64,000 bases of DNA from DATKDF01 sp963752045 (GCA_963752045.1 CAVVWN010000014.1:124001-188000), one strand, 5' to 3'; counted from the first letter of the stretch, positions 39,613 to 49,067 are shown. The notes: generated from the letters alone by a model not told the origin. Numbers and translations: made by a program.

Positions 39613-42159
39613 CTATCTGATTCGACAGACATCGATCCCGAGCAGGTAGTCCATCCCGTAGTCGCCGATCGGCGCGCCGGGAGGTGGGTTCGGGAGCGTG
39701 GCGGGCCGCATCGCATCGTACGGACGGTCGAGGAAGCGCCTGGTGTCGCTTGCGAGCAGCTCGCGGTGCGCCGTCCAGGCGGCCGACGTCTGGCTGGCGC
39801 CGCCGGCAGGCGACCCGATGCGGCCCTGCTCGATGGCTCGCAGCCGGGCCGTGGCCAGCGCGCGCACCTGCGCCATCGGCGCCGACTCGGCCAGGCGCAT
39901 CAGGTGGCTGACGAGCGCGCGCTCGATGCCTCGCTTGATTTCGGCCTCGTAGGCGCTCGCGGCCGGCGCTTCGAACACGGTCAGCATCAGCCGGTCGAGC
40001 ACGTTGTCGAGCCCCGGCAGCGACGGATCGATCGCCTGCTGGGTCACGAGCCTGGCCGCGCGGTCGTTCTCCAGCATGAAGCCGATGGTCATGTCGGCGG
40101 CCGCCAGCCCGGGCGCGACCGGATCGAACGCGCCGCCCGTCATGCGCGGGAACGTCTCACGCCCGCGCCCGTAGCCGGATGGCCGCGGCGGAATCGAATC
40201 GATGACCGACTGCGGAAGTGCCAGTTCTCGCGGCGAGAGCGTGAGCATCAACGCATCGAGCGCCGAGCGCTGCCGCTCGACCGGCACCCACCGGTACGGC
40301 TGGCGGCCGTCGCCGCGAATGGCGTAGATGTACTCCTGGCCGCCGAGCGCGGTGGCGGCCGACTCGACCGCGTAGCGATGATGCAGATAGATCGGCACCA
40401 GCACTTCCTCGATCGTGGCCATCGGCGCGCCAATCTTGATCGCGTTCTGGCCGATTCGGCCGAGCGCGACTCGCCGAAGCTGCAGCAGCCGGTTGAGCTC
40501 CTCGGCATTGTCGACGCCGTTGTTCCACTGATCGACAGACGGGTTGAGCGACATGTCCTGGTTGGTCATGTACCGCAGGTCCAGCGCCCAGGCATCGTCC
40601 AGAATCTTGCGCAGTTCGGCGGCTTCGTTCGCGCCCGACGGAAACTGCGAGTACCCGAACCTGATCGATACCTTGTCCCACTCGCCGATGCCGACTTCGT
40701 ACGCCTGCGACAGGTCGAGCGATCCGTCCTGACGGAGCGTGATGAGCGGATGCGGATAGTCGAGCACCGAGATGCGGCCGGCCGTGCTGTTGTAGTAGTT
40801 GTGGCCAAGCCCGATCGTATGGCCCACTTCGTGGGCCGAGAGCTGGCGGATTCGCGCGAGCGCCGTCTCGGCCAGTGCCGGCGGGGTTTCGGTGCCGTTC
40901 GTGTAGGGAGAGAGCAGCCCTTCGAAGATCAGATAGTCCTGGCGCACGCGCAGCGACCCGAGCGAGACGTGACCCTTGATGATCTCGCCAGTGCGCGGGT
41001 CGGTAATCGAGGATCCGTAGCTCCATCCGCGCGTGGACCGGTGGACCCACGTGATCGTGTTGTACCGGACGTCCATCGGGTCGGCATCCTCGGGCATGAC
41101 TTCGACCTGGAAGCCGTTGATGAAGCCGGCCGCCTCGAACGCCTGGTTCCACCAGCGCGCGCCCTCGACGAGCGCCGACCGGATGGGCTCAGGCGTGCCG
41201 CGGTCGACGTAATAGATGATGGGCTCGACCGCCTCGCTCGTGGCCGCGTTCGGGTTCCGCTTCACCAGGCGGTGCCGGCGAATGAATCGCTTTTCCATGT
41301 CCTGTCCAAGCGGCGCCGCATAGTCGCGGTACCCGGACATGCCGAAGCCCGAGCGGGGGTCGTACACGCGCGGCTGGTAGTTGTTGTCGGGCAGCCTGAT
41401 GAACGAGTGGTGCTGGCGAAGCGTCACCGCCGAAGCCGTCGGCGTGACGTCGCCGACCCGGCCGCCGGCCTGGGCGCCGCCACGGCCACCACCGGCCCCG
41501 CGTCCCCCTCCTCCCTCGCTCGTGAGCGTCGTCGTGACTTCGATCTCGGTGTTGTCGGGGAAGACCTTCGTGCGGTCCATGTACACCGCGCTACGCGTCC
41601 GGTCCAGGCGGTAGCCGCCGAGGCGGTCACCGGCGCCGTGCGCGTCGCGCAGGATGAAGTCGCTGAGATCCACGAGCACGCGGCCGTCCGACTCGGCGGT
41701 CGCGGTAAAGCCCCAGAGGACCGACTTGGCGAACGCGTCCTCCACGGCGCGCCGCTCGGCCGGGTTCTCCGAGTCAGCCCGGTAGTCGTAGTTCGGCTGC
41801 ACCATCAGGATCTTCGTGCCCACGCGCTCGAATCGAACGACGGCGGTCGATCCGAGCTGGGCCCGGTCGAGGCCGATGTCGTTCGAGCCGAGCCCGGCGG
41901 CCAGGCCGCTCTGGTACAGCACTTCCTCGTTGAGGCGGGGAATCTCGAGGTAAAGCGTGCCGGTCCGGTCGTCCCAATAGAGCGGGAAGAAGCCGTCCAG
42001 CTTCTGGAACGCCGACGTGCGCTCCGCGATTGACGGCAGCGGCCCGGCCTGGGCGCCACCGCCCTGGCCCTGGCCTCCCCGGCCACCCTGTGCCCACGCC
42101 GGCGCAGCCAATGCAAACATCAGCACGCCGCCCAACAGCATTCGTCCTCTGCGACCCAT
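39613..42159 (-). CDS. Secreted zinc-dependent metalloprotease (DUF5117/DUF5118 type)
   Basis: This 848-residue protein has a signal peptide (about residues 1-23), a Gly/Gln-rich linker, N-terminal domains typical of DUF5118/DUF5117 proteins (FFPLYWDDRTGTLYLEI, YDYRADSENPAERRAV) and a metzincin-type catalytic motif HEVGHTIGLGHN with three zinc-binding His and the general-base Glu. The family occurs in Acidobacteria and Bacteroidetes and is presumed to degrade proteins outside the cell. It is divergent from the ADOP permease gene; a minus-strand TATGAT (42197-42192) and GAGGAGG lie upstream. Confidence 0.9.
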   Translation of the reverse strand: MGRRGRMLLGGVLMFALAAPAWAQGGRGGQGQGGGAQAGPLPSIAERTSAFQKLDGFFPLYWDDRTGTLYLEIPRLNEEVLYQSGLAAGLGSNDIGLDRAQLGSTAVVRFERVGTKILMVQPNYDYRADSENPAERRAVEDAFAKSVLWGFTATAESDGRVLVDLSDFILRDAHGAGDRLGGYRLDRTRSAVYMDRTKVFPDNTEIEVTTTLTSEGGGGRGAGGGRGGAQAGGRVGDVTPTASAVTLRQHHSFIRLPDNNYQPRVYDPRSGFGMSGYRDYAAPLGQDMEKRFIRRHRLVKRNPNAATSEAVEPIIYYVDRGTPEPIRSALVEGARWWNQAFEAAGFINGFQVEVMPEDADPMDVRYNTITWVHRSTRGWSYGSSITDPRTGEIIKGHVSLGSLRVRQDYLIFEGLLSPYTNGTETPPALAETALARIRQLSAHEVGHTIGLGHNYYNSTAGRISVLDYPHPLITLRQDGSLDLSQAYEVGIGEWDKVSIRFGYSQFPSGANEAAELRKILDDAWALDLRYMTNQDMSLNPSVDQWNNGVDNAEELNRLLQLRRVALGRIGQNAIKIGAPMATIEEVLVPIYLHHRYAVESAATALGGQEYIYAIRGDGRQPYRWVPVERQRSALDALMLTLSPRELALPQSVIDSIPPRPSGYGRGRETFPRMTGGAFDPVAPGLAAADMTIGFMLENDRAARLVTQQAIDPSLPGLDNVLDRLMLTVFEAPAASAYEAEIKRGIERALVSHLMRLAESAPMAQVRALATARLRAIEQGRIGSPAGGASQTSAAWTAHRELLASDTRRFLDRPYDAMRPATLPNPPPGAPIGDYGMDYLLGIDVCRIR

Positions 42160-42273
42160 GACTCAGCCTCCTCGGTGACGACAGTGCGGGCATCATAACG
42201 CTTCGGGTGAACCGGGAGGCAGTCCGGACCGTAACAGTAGTGCGGACCGACAATCCCAGACGCCGGAGGGCCC

Positions 42274-44799
42274 ATGCGAGCGCTGCTACAGGACCTGAAG
42301 TTCGGATTTCGCCTGCTCCGCCGCCAGCCGGGCTTCACGCTGGCGGCCGTGGTCGTGTTGACGATCGGCATCGGCGTCAACACGGCGGCGTTCAGTCTGG
42401 TCAACGCGCTTCTGCTCAAGCCACGAGCCGGCGGTGTCGACGACGAGCTCGTCGGCGTGTACAGCCGGAACGTCGACCGACCCGACAGCTACCGCGCGTT
42501 CAGCTGGGCGGAGTACGCCGAGTTGCGCGACCGCGAGGGCCTGTTCCAGTCGCTCGCCGGCCACGGCTTCGGCCTCGCGGGGCTGAAGGAAGGCGACCAC
42601 ACCCGCCGGGTCTTCGTCGACATCGTCACGGCCAATTACTTCGAGACGTTCGGCGTGGCGCCCGCGATCGGGAGAGGGTTCACGACCGAAGAGGAACGGC
42701 CCGGCGCGGACATTCCGGTCGCCGTCGTCAGCCACGGCGTCTGGCAGCGGCTCGGCGGGTCGCCGGACATCCTCGGCAAAGAGGTACAGATCAACCTCCG
42801 GAACTTCACCGTCGTCGGTGTGGCGCCCAAGGGTTTCGGGGGATCGATGGTGCTGATGACGCCGGAGGTCTGGGTGCCGACGGGCATGTACGAGGTGCTG
42901 GCATTCGATCTTCAGAACGCAGCGCGAAGCGTCACGCTGGCCGACCCGGAGCTACGGCAGCTGATTCTCGTCGGCCGGATGCGGCCCGGGGTCACGGCCG
43001 ACACGCTGGGGCCGCCGCTCGAGGCGGCAAGCCGGAGTCTGGCTTCGGGATCCTCCGATACCGAGGAGCACGCCCTCGTGGTCTCGCCGTTGTCTCGCGT
43101 GTCCGTCAGCACGAGCCCGACGGATGACTCCGAGCTCTCGGGCCTCGCGACTGCGCTCCTGACTCTGGCGTCGGTCGTGCTGTTCATCGCGTCATTCAAC
43201 GTGGCCAACATGCTGCTTGCCCGGGGCCAGGCCCGACGCAAGGAGCTCGCCATTCGGCTGGCGATCGGCGGCGGCCGCGGGCGTCTGGTTCGGCAGTTGC
43301 TCACCGAAAGCGTGCTCCTCTCTGCGATCGGAGGCGTCGGCGGCGTCCTGCTGGCCTGGTGGAGCACGCGTTTCGTGTTCGCGTCGATGCCGGCGCTGCT
43401 CCCGATTTCGCTGGCCTTCGATCCGACGCCTGACGTGCGGGTGCTCGCGGCCGCCGTGCTCTTTTCGATGGTCGGCGCCGTGCTCTTCGGCCTTGGACCG
43501 GCCTGGAAGCTCGCGCGAACCGACGCGCTGCCGGAACTGAAGGACCAGGCCAACGAAGTCCGCGCCGGACGCACGTGGCTCAGGTGGCTGTCGACGCGTG
43601 ACGCGCTGGTCATGGGTCAGCTCGCGCTCACCTTCGTCATGCTCACCGCTGCCGGGCTCTTCGTGCGCGGCGCCCTCGAAGCGGCGGGCTCCGCTCCGGG
43701 CTTCACGCTCGACCGCGGCATCATGGTCAACGTCGACACGTCGTTCGGCGGCTACAGCCCCGAACGATCGCGCGCCTACTTCTCGGAGGCCATCCGCACG
43801 CTGCGATCCACCCCAGGCGTCGAGGCGGCAGGCTTCGCGTCGCACATGCCGTTCGGGGACATTCAGACGTCGACTGGCGTGCAGCTCCCCGGCCCGATCG
43901 TTCGTTCCGGCGACCCTGATGCGCCGAGCCGACGCATCGAGGCGACCACGGTCAGCATCAGCTCAGGGTACTTCGACGCGATGGGGATTCCCGTGCTGCG
44001 CGGACGCGACTTCAGCGAGTCGGAAGCGTTCTCGACCGAAGGCGAACGCCTGGCGATCATCGACGAACAGCTGGCCGGGCGGCTCTTCGGCGCCGAGAAT
44101 CCAATCGACCGGCAGGTGCAGATCTCGGACGAAGGAGACGCCGTGGTCATGCGTGTGGTTGGCGTGGTCGGTGGCGTTCGGCCCGATCTGTTCAGCGAGG
44201 GTCCGGAGCCGTTCATCTACTCGCCGTTCGGTCAGGCCTTCCAGGGCAATCTGTACCTGCACGCCCGTACGTCGGCGCCGACGCCAGAGGCCGAAGCGGC
44301 GATGCTGCCTCTGGTCGGCCAGAGCCTCTCCGCGATCGATCGAGACCTGCCCTTCGTCTCGCTCGAAACCCGTCCCATGTTCCGGGAGCGCAATCTCCTG
44401 CTGGCACTGCTCAACACCGGAGCCTCGCTCTTTGCGGCCCTGGGCCTGGCCGCCCTGATTCTCGCTTTCGTGGGCGTCTACGGCGTCAAGGCCTATCTCG
44501 TGTCGCGTCGCACGCGCGAGATCGGTATCCGAGTTGCGCTCGGAGCCGCGCCTCGTGACGTCGTCGGCATGGTGCTCCGCGAGGGCGTCGCCCTCGTGGT
44601 CGTGGGCCTGCTTGCGGGCGTCGGACTCTCCGTGATGGCTGGAAGCCTGCTGCGCGGGATGCTCTTCCAGGGGCGGGCGATGGATCTGCCAGTCGTTGGG
44701 ATGGCGGCGGCCACTCTGCTCGCGGCGGTTCTCATCGCCAGTTGGGTGCCGGCCCGCCGGGCCACGCGCGTGGCGCCGACGACCGCCCTTCGGGCCTAG
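42274..44799 (+). CDS. ADOP-type ABC permease
   Basis: The 841-residue protein has two MacB-like units: LKFGFRLLRRQPGFTLAAVVVL (first helix), MacB periplasmic domain (GVAPKGFGGSMVLMTPEVWVP), FNVANMLLARGQARRKELAIRLA, and in the second half VSRRTREIGIRVALGAAPRDVVG and the tail ATRVAPTTALRA. Unlike the permease at 23932 it lacks the N-terminal extension and has no PadR partner. No ABC ATPase is adjacent. GGAGG precedes the ATG at 42274. Confidence 0.93.
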   Translation: MRALLQDLKFGFRLLRRQPGFTLAAVVVLTIGIGVNTAAFSLVNALLLKPRAGGVDDELVGVYSRNVDRPDSYRAFSWAEYAELRDREGLFQSLAGHGFGLAGLKEGDHTRRVFVDIVTANYFETFGVAPAIGRGFTTEEERPGADIPVAVVSHGVWQRLGGSPDILGKEVQINLRNFTVVGVAPKGFGGSMVLMTPEVWVPTGMYEVLAFDLQNAARSVTLADPELRQLILVGRMRPGVTADTLGPPLEAASRSLASGSSDTEEHALVVSPLSRVSVSTSPTDDSELSGLATALLTLASVVLFIASFNVANMLLARGQARRKELAIRLAIGGGRGRLVRQLLTESVLLSAIGGVGGVLLAWWSTRFVFASMPALLPISLAFDPTPDVRVLAAAVLFSMVGAVLFGLGPAWKLARTDALPELKDQANEVRAGRTWLRWLSTRDALVMGQLALTFVMLTAAGLFVRGALEAAGSAPGFTLDRGIMVNVDTSFGGYSPERSRAYFSEAIRTLRSTPGVEAAGFASHMPFGDIQTSTGVQLPGPIVRSGDPDAPSRRIEATTVSISSGYFDAMGIPVLRGRDFSESEAFSTEGERLAIIDEQLAGRLFGAENPIDRQVQISDEGDAVVMRVVGVVGGVRPDLFSEGPEPFIYSPFGQAFQGNLYLHARTSAPTPEAEAAMLPLVGQSLSAIDRDLPFVSLETRPMFRERNLLLALLNTGASLFAALGLAALILAFVGVYGVKAYLVSRRTREIGIRVALGAAPRDVVGMVLREGVALVVVGLLAGVGLSVMAGSLLRGMLFQGRAMDLPVVGMAAATLLAAVLIASWVPARRATRVAPTTALRA

Positions 44800-44850
44800 T
44801 CGCTCCGGGGGCAACGAATGCGGTAGGCTGGTCCCGAAAAGGAGCAACTC

Positions 44851-45576
44851 ATGACGCGCACGGCTCTCGCCGTCCTGCTGGGCGGTCTCCTCACCGGTTC
44901 GGTCGGCGCCCAGACGCCGGCTACGCCTACCGTCGATCAGATTCTCGACAAGCATCTTGACGCCATCGGCGGCCGCGCGGCGCTCGAACGCGTGACGACG
45001 ATGGTCGCTCGCGGGACCCTCTCTGTCCCGGACGCCGGCCTCACGGGCAACATCGAGATTTACGGCAAGGCGCCGGACAAGGTGGCGTCGTTCGTCGACT
45101 TCGGCGGCATGCAGCAGTCGGACGCTTTCGATGGCCAGGTGGCCTGGTCCGACGACCCGCAGAACGGCCTCCGCGTGAAGGCGGGCCTGGAACTGGCCGA
45201 GGCGAAGAACGGGGCGGTGTTCAACAAGGAACTGAGCATGAAGTCCCTCTACCCGACGATGGCCGTGTCGGGTCCGGAACGGGTCGGCGAGCGAAACACG
45301 TGGGTCGTCACGGCCACGCCGACGACCGGGTCGCCGGTGAAGCACTTCTACGACGCCGAGAACGGCCTGCTCGTGCGTCAGATCGTCACGCGCCAGACGC
45401 CGGTCGGCCCGCTCGAAGTGGATGTGCGCCTCGAGAACTACCGGGACGTGGACGGCGTGAAGCGGCCGCACACCATCCGGCAGCTGACGTCGATGTTCAA
45501 CGCGGTCGTCGAGCTCAGCGAAATCAAGCAAAACGTCGAGGTCGACGACACGGTGTTCAGAAAGCCCGGTTTCTAG
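44851..45576 (+). CDS. Secreted LolA-like beta-fold protein
   Basis: This 241-residue protein has a signal peptide (about residues 1-20) and a single domain resembling the LolA/LolB-type half-barrel (VDQILDKHLDAIGGRAALERV, ARGTLSVPDAGLTGNIEIYGKAPDK, DGQVAWSDDP). Many acidobacteria encode such proteins with unknown cargo, probably lipids or lipoproteins. AGGAG lies 7 nt before the ATG. The end overlaps the convergent TfoX-like gene by 4 bp at a shared CTAG. Confidence 0.75.
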   Translation: MTRTALAVLLGGLLTGSVGAQTPATPTVDQILDKHLDAIGGRAALERVTTMVARGTLSVPDAGLTGNIEIYGKAPDKVASFVDFGGMQQSDAFDGQVAWSDDPQNGLRVKAGLELAEAKNGAVFNKELSMKSLYPTMAVSGPERVGERNTWVVTATPTTGSPVKHFYDAENGLLVRQIVTRQTPVGPLEVDVRLENYRDVDGVKRPHTIRQLTSMFNAVVELSEIKQNVEVDDTVFRKPGF

Positions 45577-45968
45577 CGCGGCCGGGAGCGCTTGGCGGTT
45601 GGCTTGCGTCCGGCGCGCGGGCCACGACGCGGTCGCGACCGTCGTCTTGCGCCGCTCACCTCGATCGCCCGCCCCGCCCACACGACGATCTCGTCTCGAT
45701 CCTCGAGCACGCTCACGGGCACCTGGTAATAGCTCATGGACGCCTCCGGCCTGTCGGGATAGGGCCGGAAGGGACCCATGCCGGCCTCGACGAATGCGCC
45801 GACATTCGTCTCGTCGACCTTGAAGAAGAGCGTGTCGTTGTCGAGCACGGCGAAGAACAGATCGCCGGAATAGAGGCCGACGCCGCCGAACATCCGGCGT
45901 GCGGTGACATTCTCGAGCGACTCGAGCTGCTCGAGGACGAAGTCGAGAAATCCGTCGCTCACGGCCAT
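45573..45968 (-). CDS. TfoX N-terminal domain protein
   Basis: This 131-residue protein has the TfoX/Sxy N-terminal domain (FVLEQLESLENVTARRMFGGVGLYSGDLFFAVLDNDTLFFKV) and a strongly basic C-terminal tail (RRRSRPRRGPRAGRKPTAKR). TfoX proteins regulate competence in gammaproteobacteria, but single-domain versions are widespread and their role is unclear. The basic tail may bind nucleic acid. GGAGGAG precedes the ATG at 45968. Confidence 0.88.
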   Translation of the reverse strand: MAVSDGFLDFVLEQLESLENVTARRMFGGVGLYSGDLFFAVLDNDTLFFKVDETNVGAFVEAGMGPFRPYPDRPEASMSYYQVPVSVLEDRDEIVVWAGRAIEVSGARRRSRPRRGPRAGRKPTAKRSRPR

Positions 45969-45987
45969 GCGATGTGGCTCCTCCAGC

Positions 45988-45993
45988 TATAAT
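45988..45993 (+). promoter_or_regulatory. TATAAT -10 box of the first Ser/Thr kinase gene
   Basis: A perfect TATAAT ends 11 nt before the ATG at 46005, predicting a leader of about 4-5 nt without ribosome-binding site. Confidence 0.6.
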
Positions 45994-46004
45994 CGCCGGA
46001 CTCG

Positions 46005-48617
46005 ATGAGTCTCACTCCCGGACAGCGCCTCGGCCCGTACGAGATTCTCAGCGCGATCGGCGCAGGCGGCATGGGTGAAGTCTACCGCGCGAAGGACACC
46101 CGGCTCGACCGTGAAGTGGCCGTCAAGGTCCTGCCGGCCTCGGTAGCTGACGACGCCGAGCGGCTGGCACGCTTCGAGCGCGAGGCCAAGGCGGTCGCGG
46201 CGCTCTCGCACCCGAACATCCTTTCGATCTTCGATTTCGGCGCCGAGCGCGACGCCAACGGGCCTGGACACGTCGTCGCCTACGCGGTCACCGAGCTTCT
46301 CGACGGCGAGACCTTGCGTCAGCGACTCGACGGTGGAGCGCTCACGGTGCGCAAGACCGTGGAGTATGCGGTGCAGATCGCGCGCGGGCTCGCGGCCGCG
46401 CACGACAAGGGCCTCGTGCATCGTGACATCAAGCCCGAGAACATCTTCCTGCTCCGCGACGGACAGGTGAAGATCCTCGACTTCGGACTGGCGAGGCAGG
46501 CAGTCGCCTCGTCGGGCTCCGGCGCGTCACAGACGATGGCCGCCGTCACCGACCCGGGCACGGTGCTCGGCACGGTCGGGTACATGGCCCCCGAAATGGT
46601 GCGCGGACAGCCGGTTGACGCCCGAAGCGATCTGTTCGCCTTCGGCGCGGTGCTCTACGAGATGCTCTCCGGCCGCCGCGCGTTCCAGCACGACACGGCG
46701 GCCGAGACGATGACGGCGATCATGAAGCAGGACCCGCCGGAGCTCACCGGCAGTCGCGCGGAGATTTCGCCGGCGCTGGATCGCATCGTGCGCCACTGTC
46801 TGGAAAAGAATCCGGCCGAGCGATTCCAGTCGGCCCGCGACGTGGCGTTTGCACTCGAGGCGCTCTCCGGGTCGAACGTGTCGGGCCCGTCGGTGCCGGT
46901 CGACACGGACCGGCCGCTTGTCGGCCGGCGTCCGGCCGTCGTGACGGCCGTCGTGGTCCTTGCGGCACTCGCGCTTGGATGGATCGCCGGAGCCATGAGC
47001 GGCCGATTCAGTGAGGCACCTGCGGCGAGCGTGGCGGAGGTGACGTATCAGCCGGTGACGTTCGACGAGGGGTTCGTGTTTGCCGCGCGCTTCGCACCGG
47101 ACGGCCGCACCATCGTGTACAGCGCCGACTGGGACGAGCAGGCCCGCGACATCTTCGTCACGAGCGTCGACGGCCCGGAGTCCCGAGGGCTGAACATGAC
47201 CGGGGCCGATCTCGTGGCGCTCTCGCTCTCAGGCGATCTGGCGATTCTCGAGAACTCAGCCATCCCCTACGGCAATCCGTACGTGCGCACCGGCACGCTG
47301 GCCCGGGCCTCGCTTACCGGCGGCGCCCCGAAGCCGGAGCTCGAGAATGTGGTCTTTGCCGACTTCGCTCCAGAGGGCGCGATGGCAGTCGTGCGTCTCA
47401 CGTCGGGCCGGTTCAGCCTCGAGTATCCAATCGGTGAGGTCATCGACGAGCAACCCGGCCTGTACACGCCGCGCGTGTCGCCCACGGGCTCCCACGTGGC
47501 GGTCTTCAGCTCGACGACAGGGCCTGGTCTCATGGGTGGGGACCGCATCAGCGTCAAGATCTTCGAACGCGCCGGAGATCTCGTCGCCGAGAGCACGCCG
47601 TTTGCCGACTGGTGGAGCCTCGCGTGGACGCCAGCCGGCGAGGTCTGGTTCGCGGCGGCCGAAGTAGCTGGCAGGCAGACGGCGCTGTTCAGCCTCGACC
47701 TGTCCGGGAACCAGCGTCGAGTGTTCAACGCCCCCGGCGCCATTACGGTGCACGACATCTCGGCCCGGGGCGAGCTCCTGGTGTCGTTCGACAGCCCAAC
47801 CAGGCGCCTCGAGATCCTCGACGGACGAAGCGCCGACCTCCCACGCGACCTGTCCTGGAAGGAAGGCGCCGACCCCGAAGGCCTGTCAGACGGGCACGTC
47901 GTGCTCTTCAGTCAGACCGGAGACAGCGGAGGCCCGGGCGGAGCGGTCTATGTCTGGAAGCCCGGAGCACCGGTGCCTGTGAACATCTCCGAAGGCACGG
48001 GCCTGGCGCTGTCGCCCGACGGCGGCACGGCGCTCGTACGGACATCGCAGGGCCTTTCGCTGATTCCAACGGGTGTTGGTCAACCGCGAACACTGGACAT
48101 CAGCCGGCCCGAGTCCATTGAATGGGCGGGCTGGCTCCCGGACGGCCGGATCCTGTTCGAAGCCGGAGGGTCAGCCGGAACCACGGACGTTTCCGCCGTC
48201 GCGCCGACCGGCGGCACACCGACCGCCGCGTTGCCCGAGGGTTTCCGGGTAGCCGGCCAGAACCTGATCTCGCCCGACGGTGCCCGCATCGCCGCGTTCG
48301 ACGTCGAGGACCGGCTCGTGACGTGCGTGCTCGCGACCGAGGCCTGTGAGCTTGTGCCGGGTATCGGTGCGGGCGAGGAAGTCGCCGGCTGGAGCGCCGA
48401 CAATCGGTCGCTCTTCGTGTTCGAACGCACGAAGGTTCCGACTGACATTACGTTGCTCGATGTGGCGACGGGCCGCCGACGCCTCTGGCGAACGCTTCGC
48501 CCCCTGCAGGCGGCCGTGAGCGGCATGGGCGACGTGTTCGCGGCGCCCGACGGCACGCTGGTCTATTCGTACGGACGGTCGCGCACGCAGCTCTACGTGA
48601 TTCGGGGATTGAAATAG
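46005..48617 (+). CDS. Ser/Thr protein kinase with extracytoplasmic PD40 propeller (1)
   Basis: The 870-residue protein has a Hanks-type kinase domain (about residues 10-285) with GAGGMGEV loop, Lys41, HRDIKPEN (138-145), DFG (158-160) and GYMAPE. A transmembrane helix follows near 305-328 and then a WD40/PD40-like beta-propeller (RFAPDGRTIVYSADWD, RVSPTGSHVAVFSS) outside the membrane. All catalytic residues are present. It is likely a receptor kinase whose propeller senses a ligand or wall component. Confidence 0.93.
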   Translation: MSLTPGQRLGPYEILSAIGAGGMGEVYRAKDTRLDREVAVKVLPASVADDAERLARFEREAKAVAALSHPNILSIFDFGAERDANGPGHVVAYAVTELLDGETLRQRLDGGALTVRKTVEYAVQIARGLAAAHDKGLVHRDIKPENIFLLRDGQVKILDFGLARQAVASSGSGASQTMAAVTDPGTVLGTVGYMAPEMVRGQPVDARSDLFAFGAVLYEMLSGRRAFQHDTAAETMTAIMKQDPPELTGSRAEISPALDRIVRHCLEKNPAERFQSARDVAFALEALSGSNVSGPSVPVDTDRPLVGRRPAVVTAVVVLAALALGWIAGAMSGRFSEAPAASVAEVTYQPVTFDEGFVFAARFAPDGRTIVYSADWDEQARDIFVTSVDGPESRGLNMTGADLVALSLSGDLAILENSAIPYGNPYVRTGTLARASLTGGAPKPELENVVFADFAPEGAMAVVRLTSGRFSLEYPIGEVIDEQPGLYTPRVSPTGSHVAVFSSTTGPGLMGGDRISVKIFERAGDLVAESTPFADWWSLAWTPAGEVWFAAAEVAGRQTALFSLDLSGNQRRVFNAPGAITVHDISARGELLVSFDSPTRRLEILDGRSADLPRDLSWKEGADPEGLSDGHVVLFSQTGDSGGPGGAVYVWKPGAPVPVNISEGTGLALSPDGGTALVRTSQGLSLIPTGVGQPRTLDISRPESIEWAGWLPDGRILFEAGGSAGTTDVSAVAPTGGTPTAALPEGFRVAGQNLISPDGARIAAFDVEDRLVTCVLATEACELVPGIGAGEEVAGWSADNRSLFVFERTKVPTDITLLDVATGRRRLWRTLRPLQAAVSGMGDVFAAPDGTLVYSYGRSRTQLYVIRGLK

Positions 48618-48638
48618 GAATCCCGCTGCGAGGGCAGG

Positions 48639-48726
48639 CTAGTGTCCTGCGCACGACGGTTCGGGACGTCTTCCGGGCGCCGCGCTCCGGAAGCCGTGTC
48701 CCGATCCGTCGTGCGCAGGACACTAG
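48639..48726. repeat. 88-bp near-perfect palindrome with CTAGTGTCC ends
   Basis: A 29-bp stem with one mismatch (48639-48667 and 48698-48726, beginning CTAGTGTCCTGCGCAC) encloses a second stem CTTCCGG/CCGGAAG (48670-48676 and 48687-48693). A further GGACACTAG end lies at 48918-48926. It begins 22 bp after the kinase stop. It resembles a MITE-like or REP-like element; it could also terminate transcription. Confidence 0.8.
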
Positions 48727-48905
48727 AACGGCGACAGGCTGGCGGTGACGACGGTCTGATTCTCGCCTAGCAGGGCCCAGACGGCACTCAGCAGGTCGAG
48801 GCATCCGCCGCCAATCGACAGGCACCCGAAGACGAACGCGCTCGCAACGGCCGTAATCACAGCCATTTGCAGGGATCCGGCCTCCGGGAGAGCGAGCCTC
48901 GCCAT
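48723..48905 (-). CDS. Possible small hydrophobic peptide (low confidence)
   Basis: A 60-codon minus-strand frame encodes one hydrophobic segment (AVITAVASAFVFGCLSIGGG) and ends at a TAG made by the CTAG end of the adjacent palindrome. There is no clear promoter or ribosome-binding site. The frame is also open well upstream, as expected at high GC, so it may be a chance frame or part of a small mobile element between the GGACACTAG ends. Confidence 0.2.
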   Translation of the reverse strand: MARLALPEAGSLQMAVITAVASAFVFGCLSIGGGCLDLLSAVWALLGENQTVVTASLSPF

Positions 48906-48965
48906 GTGTGCGTAAGCGGACACTAGCACGGCTGGAGTATCCCCGCAACCCAGACCCACCTCCCG

Positions 48966-49040
48966 ACCGCACCCGACGCACCCCGACGCACCCGTCGCAC
49001 CCCGTCGCACCCGTCGCACCCCGTCGCACCCCGTCGCACT
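48966..49040 (-). repeat. Tandem repeat array B3, about 8 copies of a 9-10-bp unit
   Basis: On the minus strand the unit is GGGTGCGAC or GGGGTGCGAC. It lies just upstream of the ATPase promoter. No gene ends at its start, unlike B1 and B2. Confidence 0.88.
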
Positions 49041-49067
49041 ATTACCCATTTCACAATAACAGATATG

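Noticed and set aside
39766..42033. A 755-codon plus-strand frame opposite the metalloprotease gene
   Set aside because: The minus strand carries a signal peptide and HEVGHTIGLGHN zinc motif; the plus-strand frame is Arg-rich noise.
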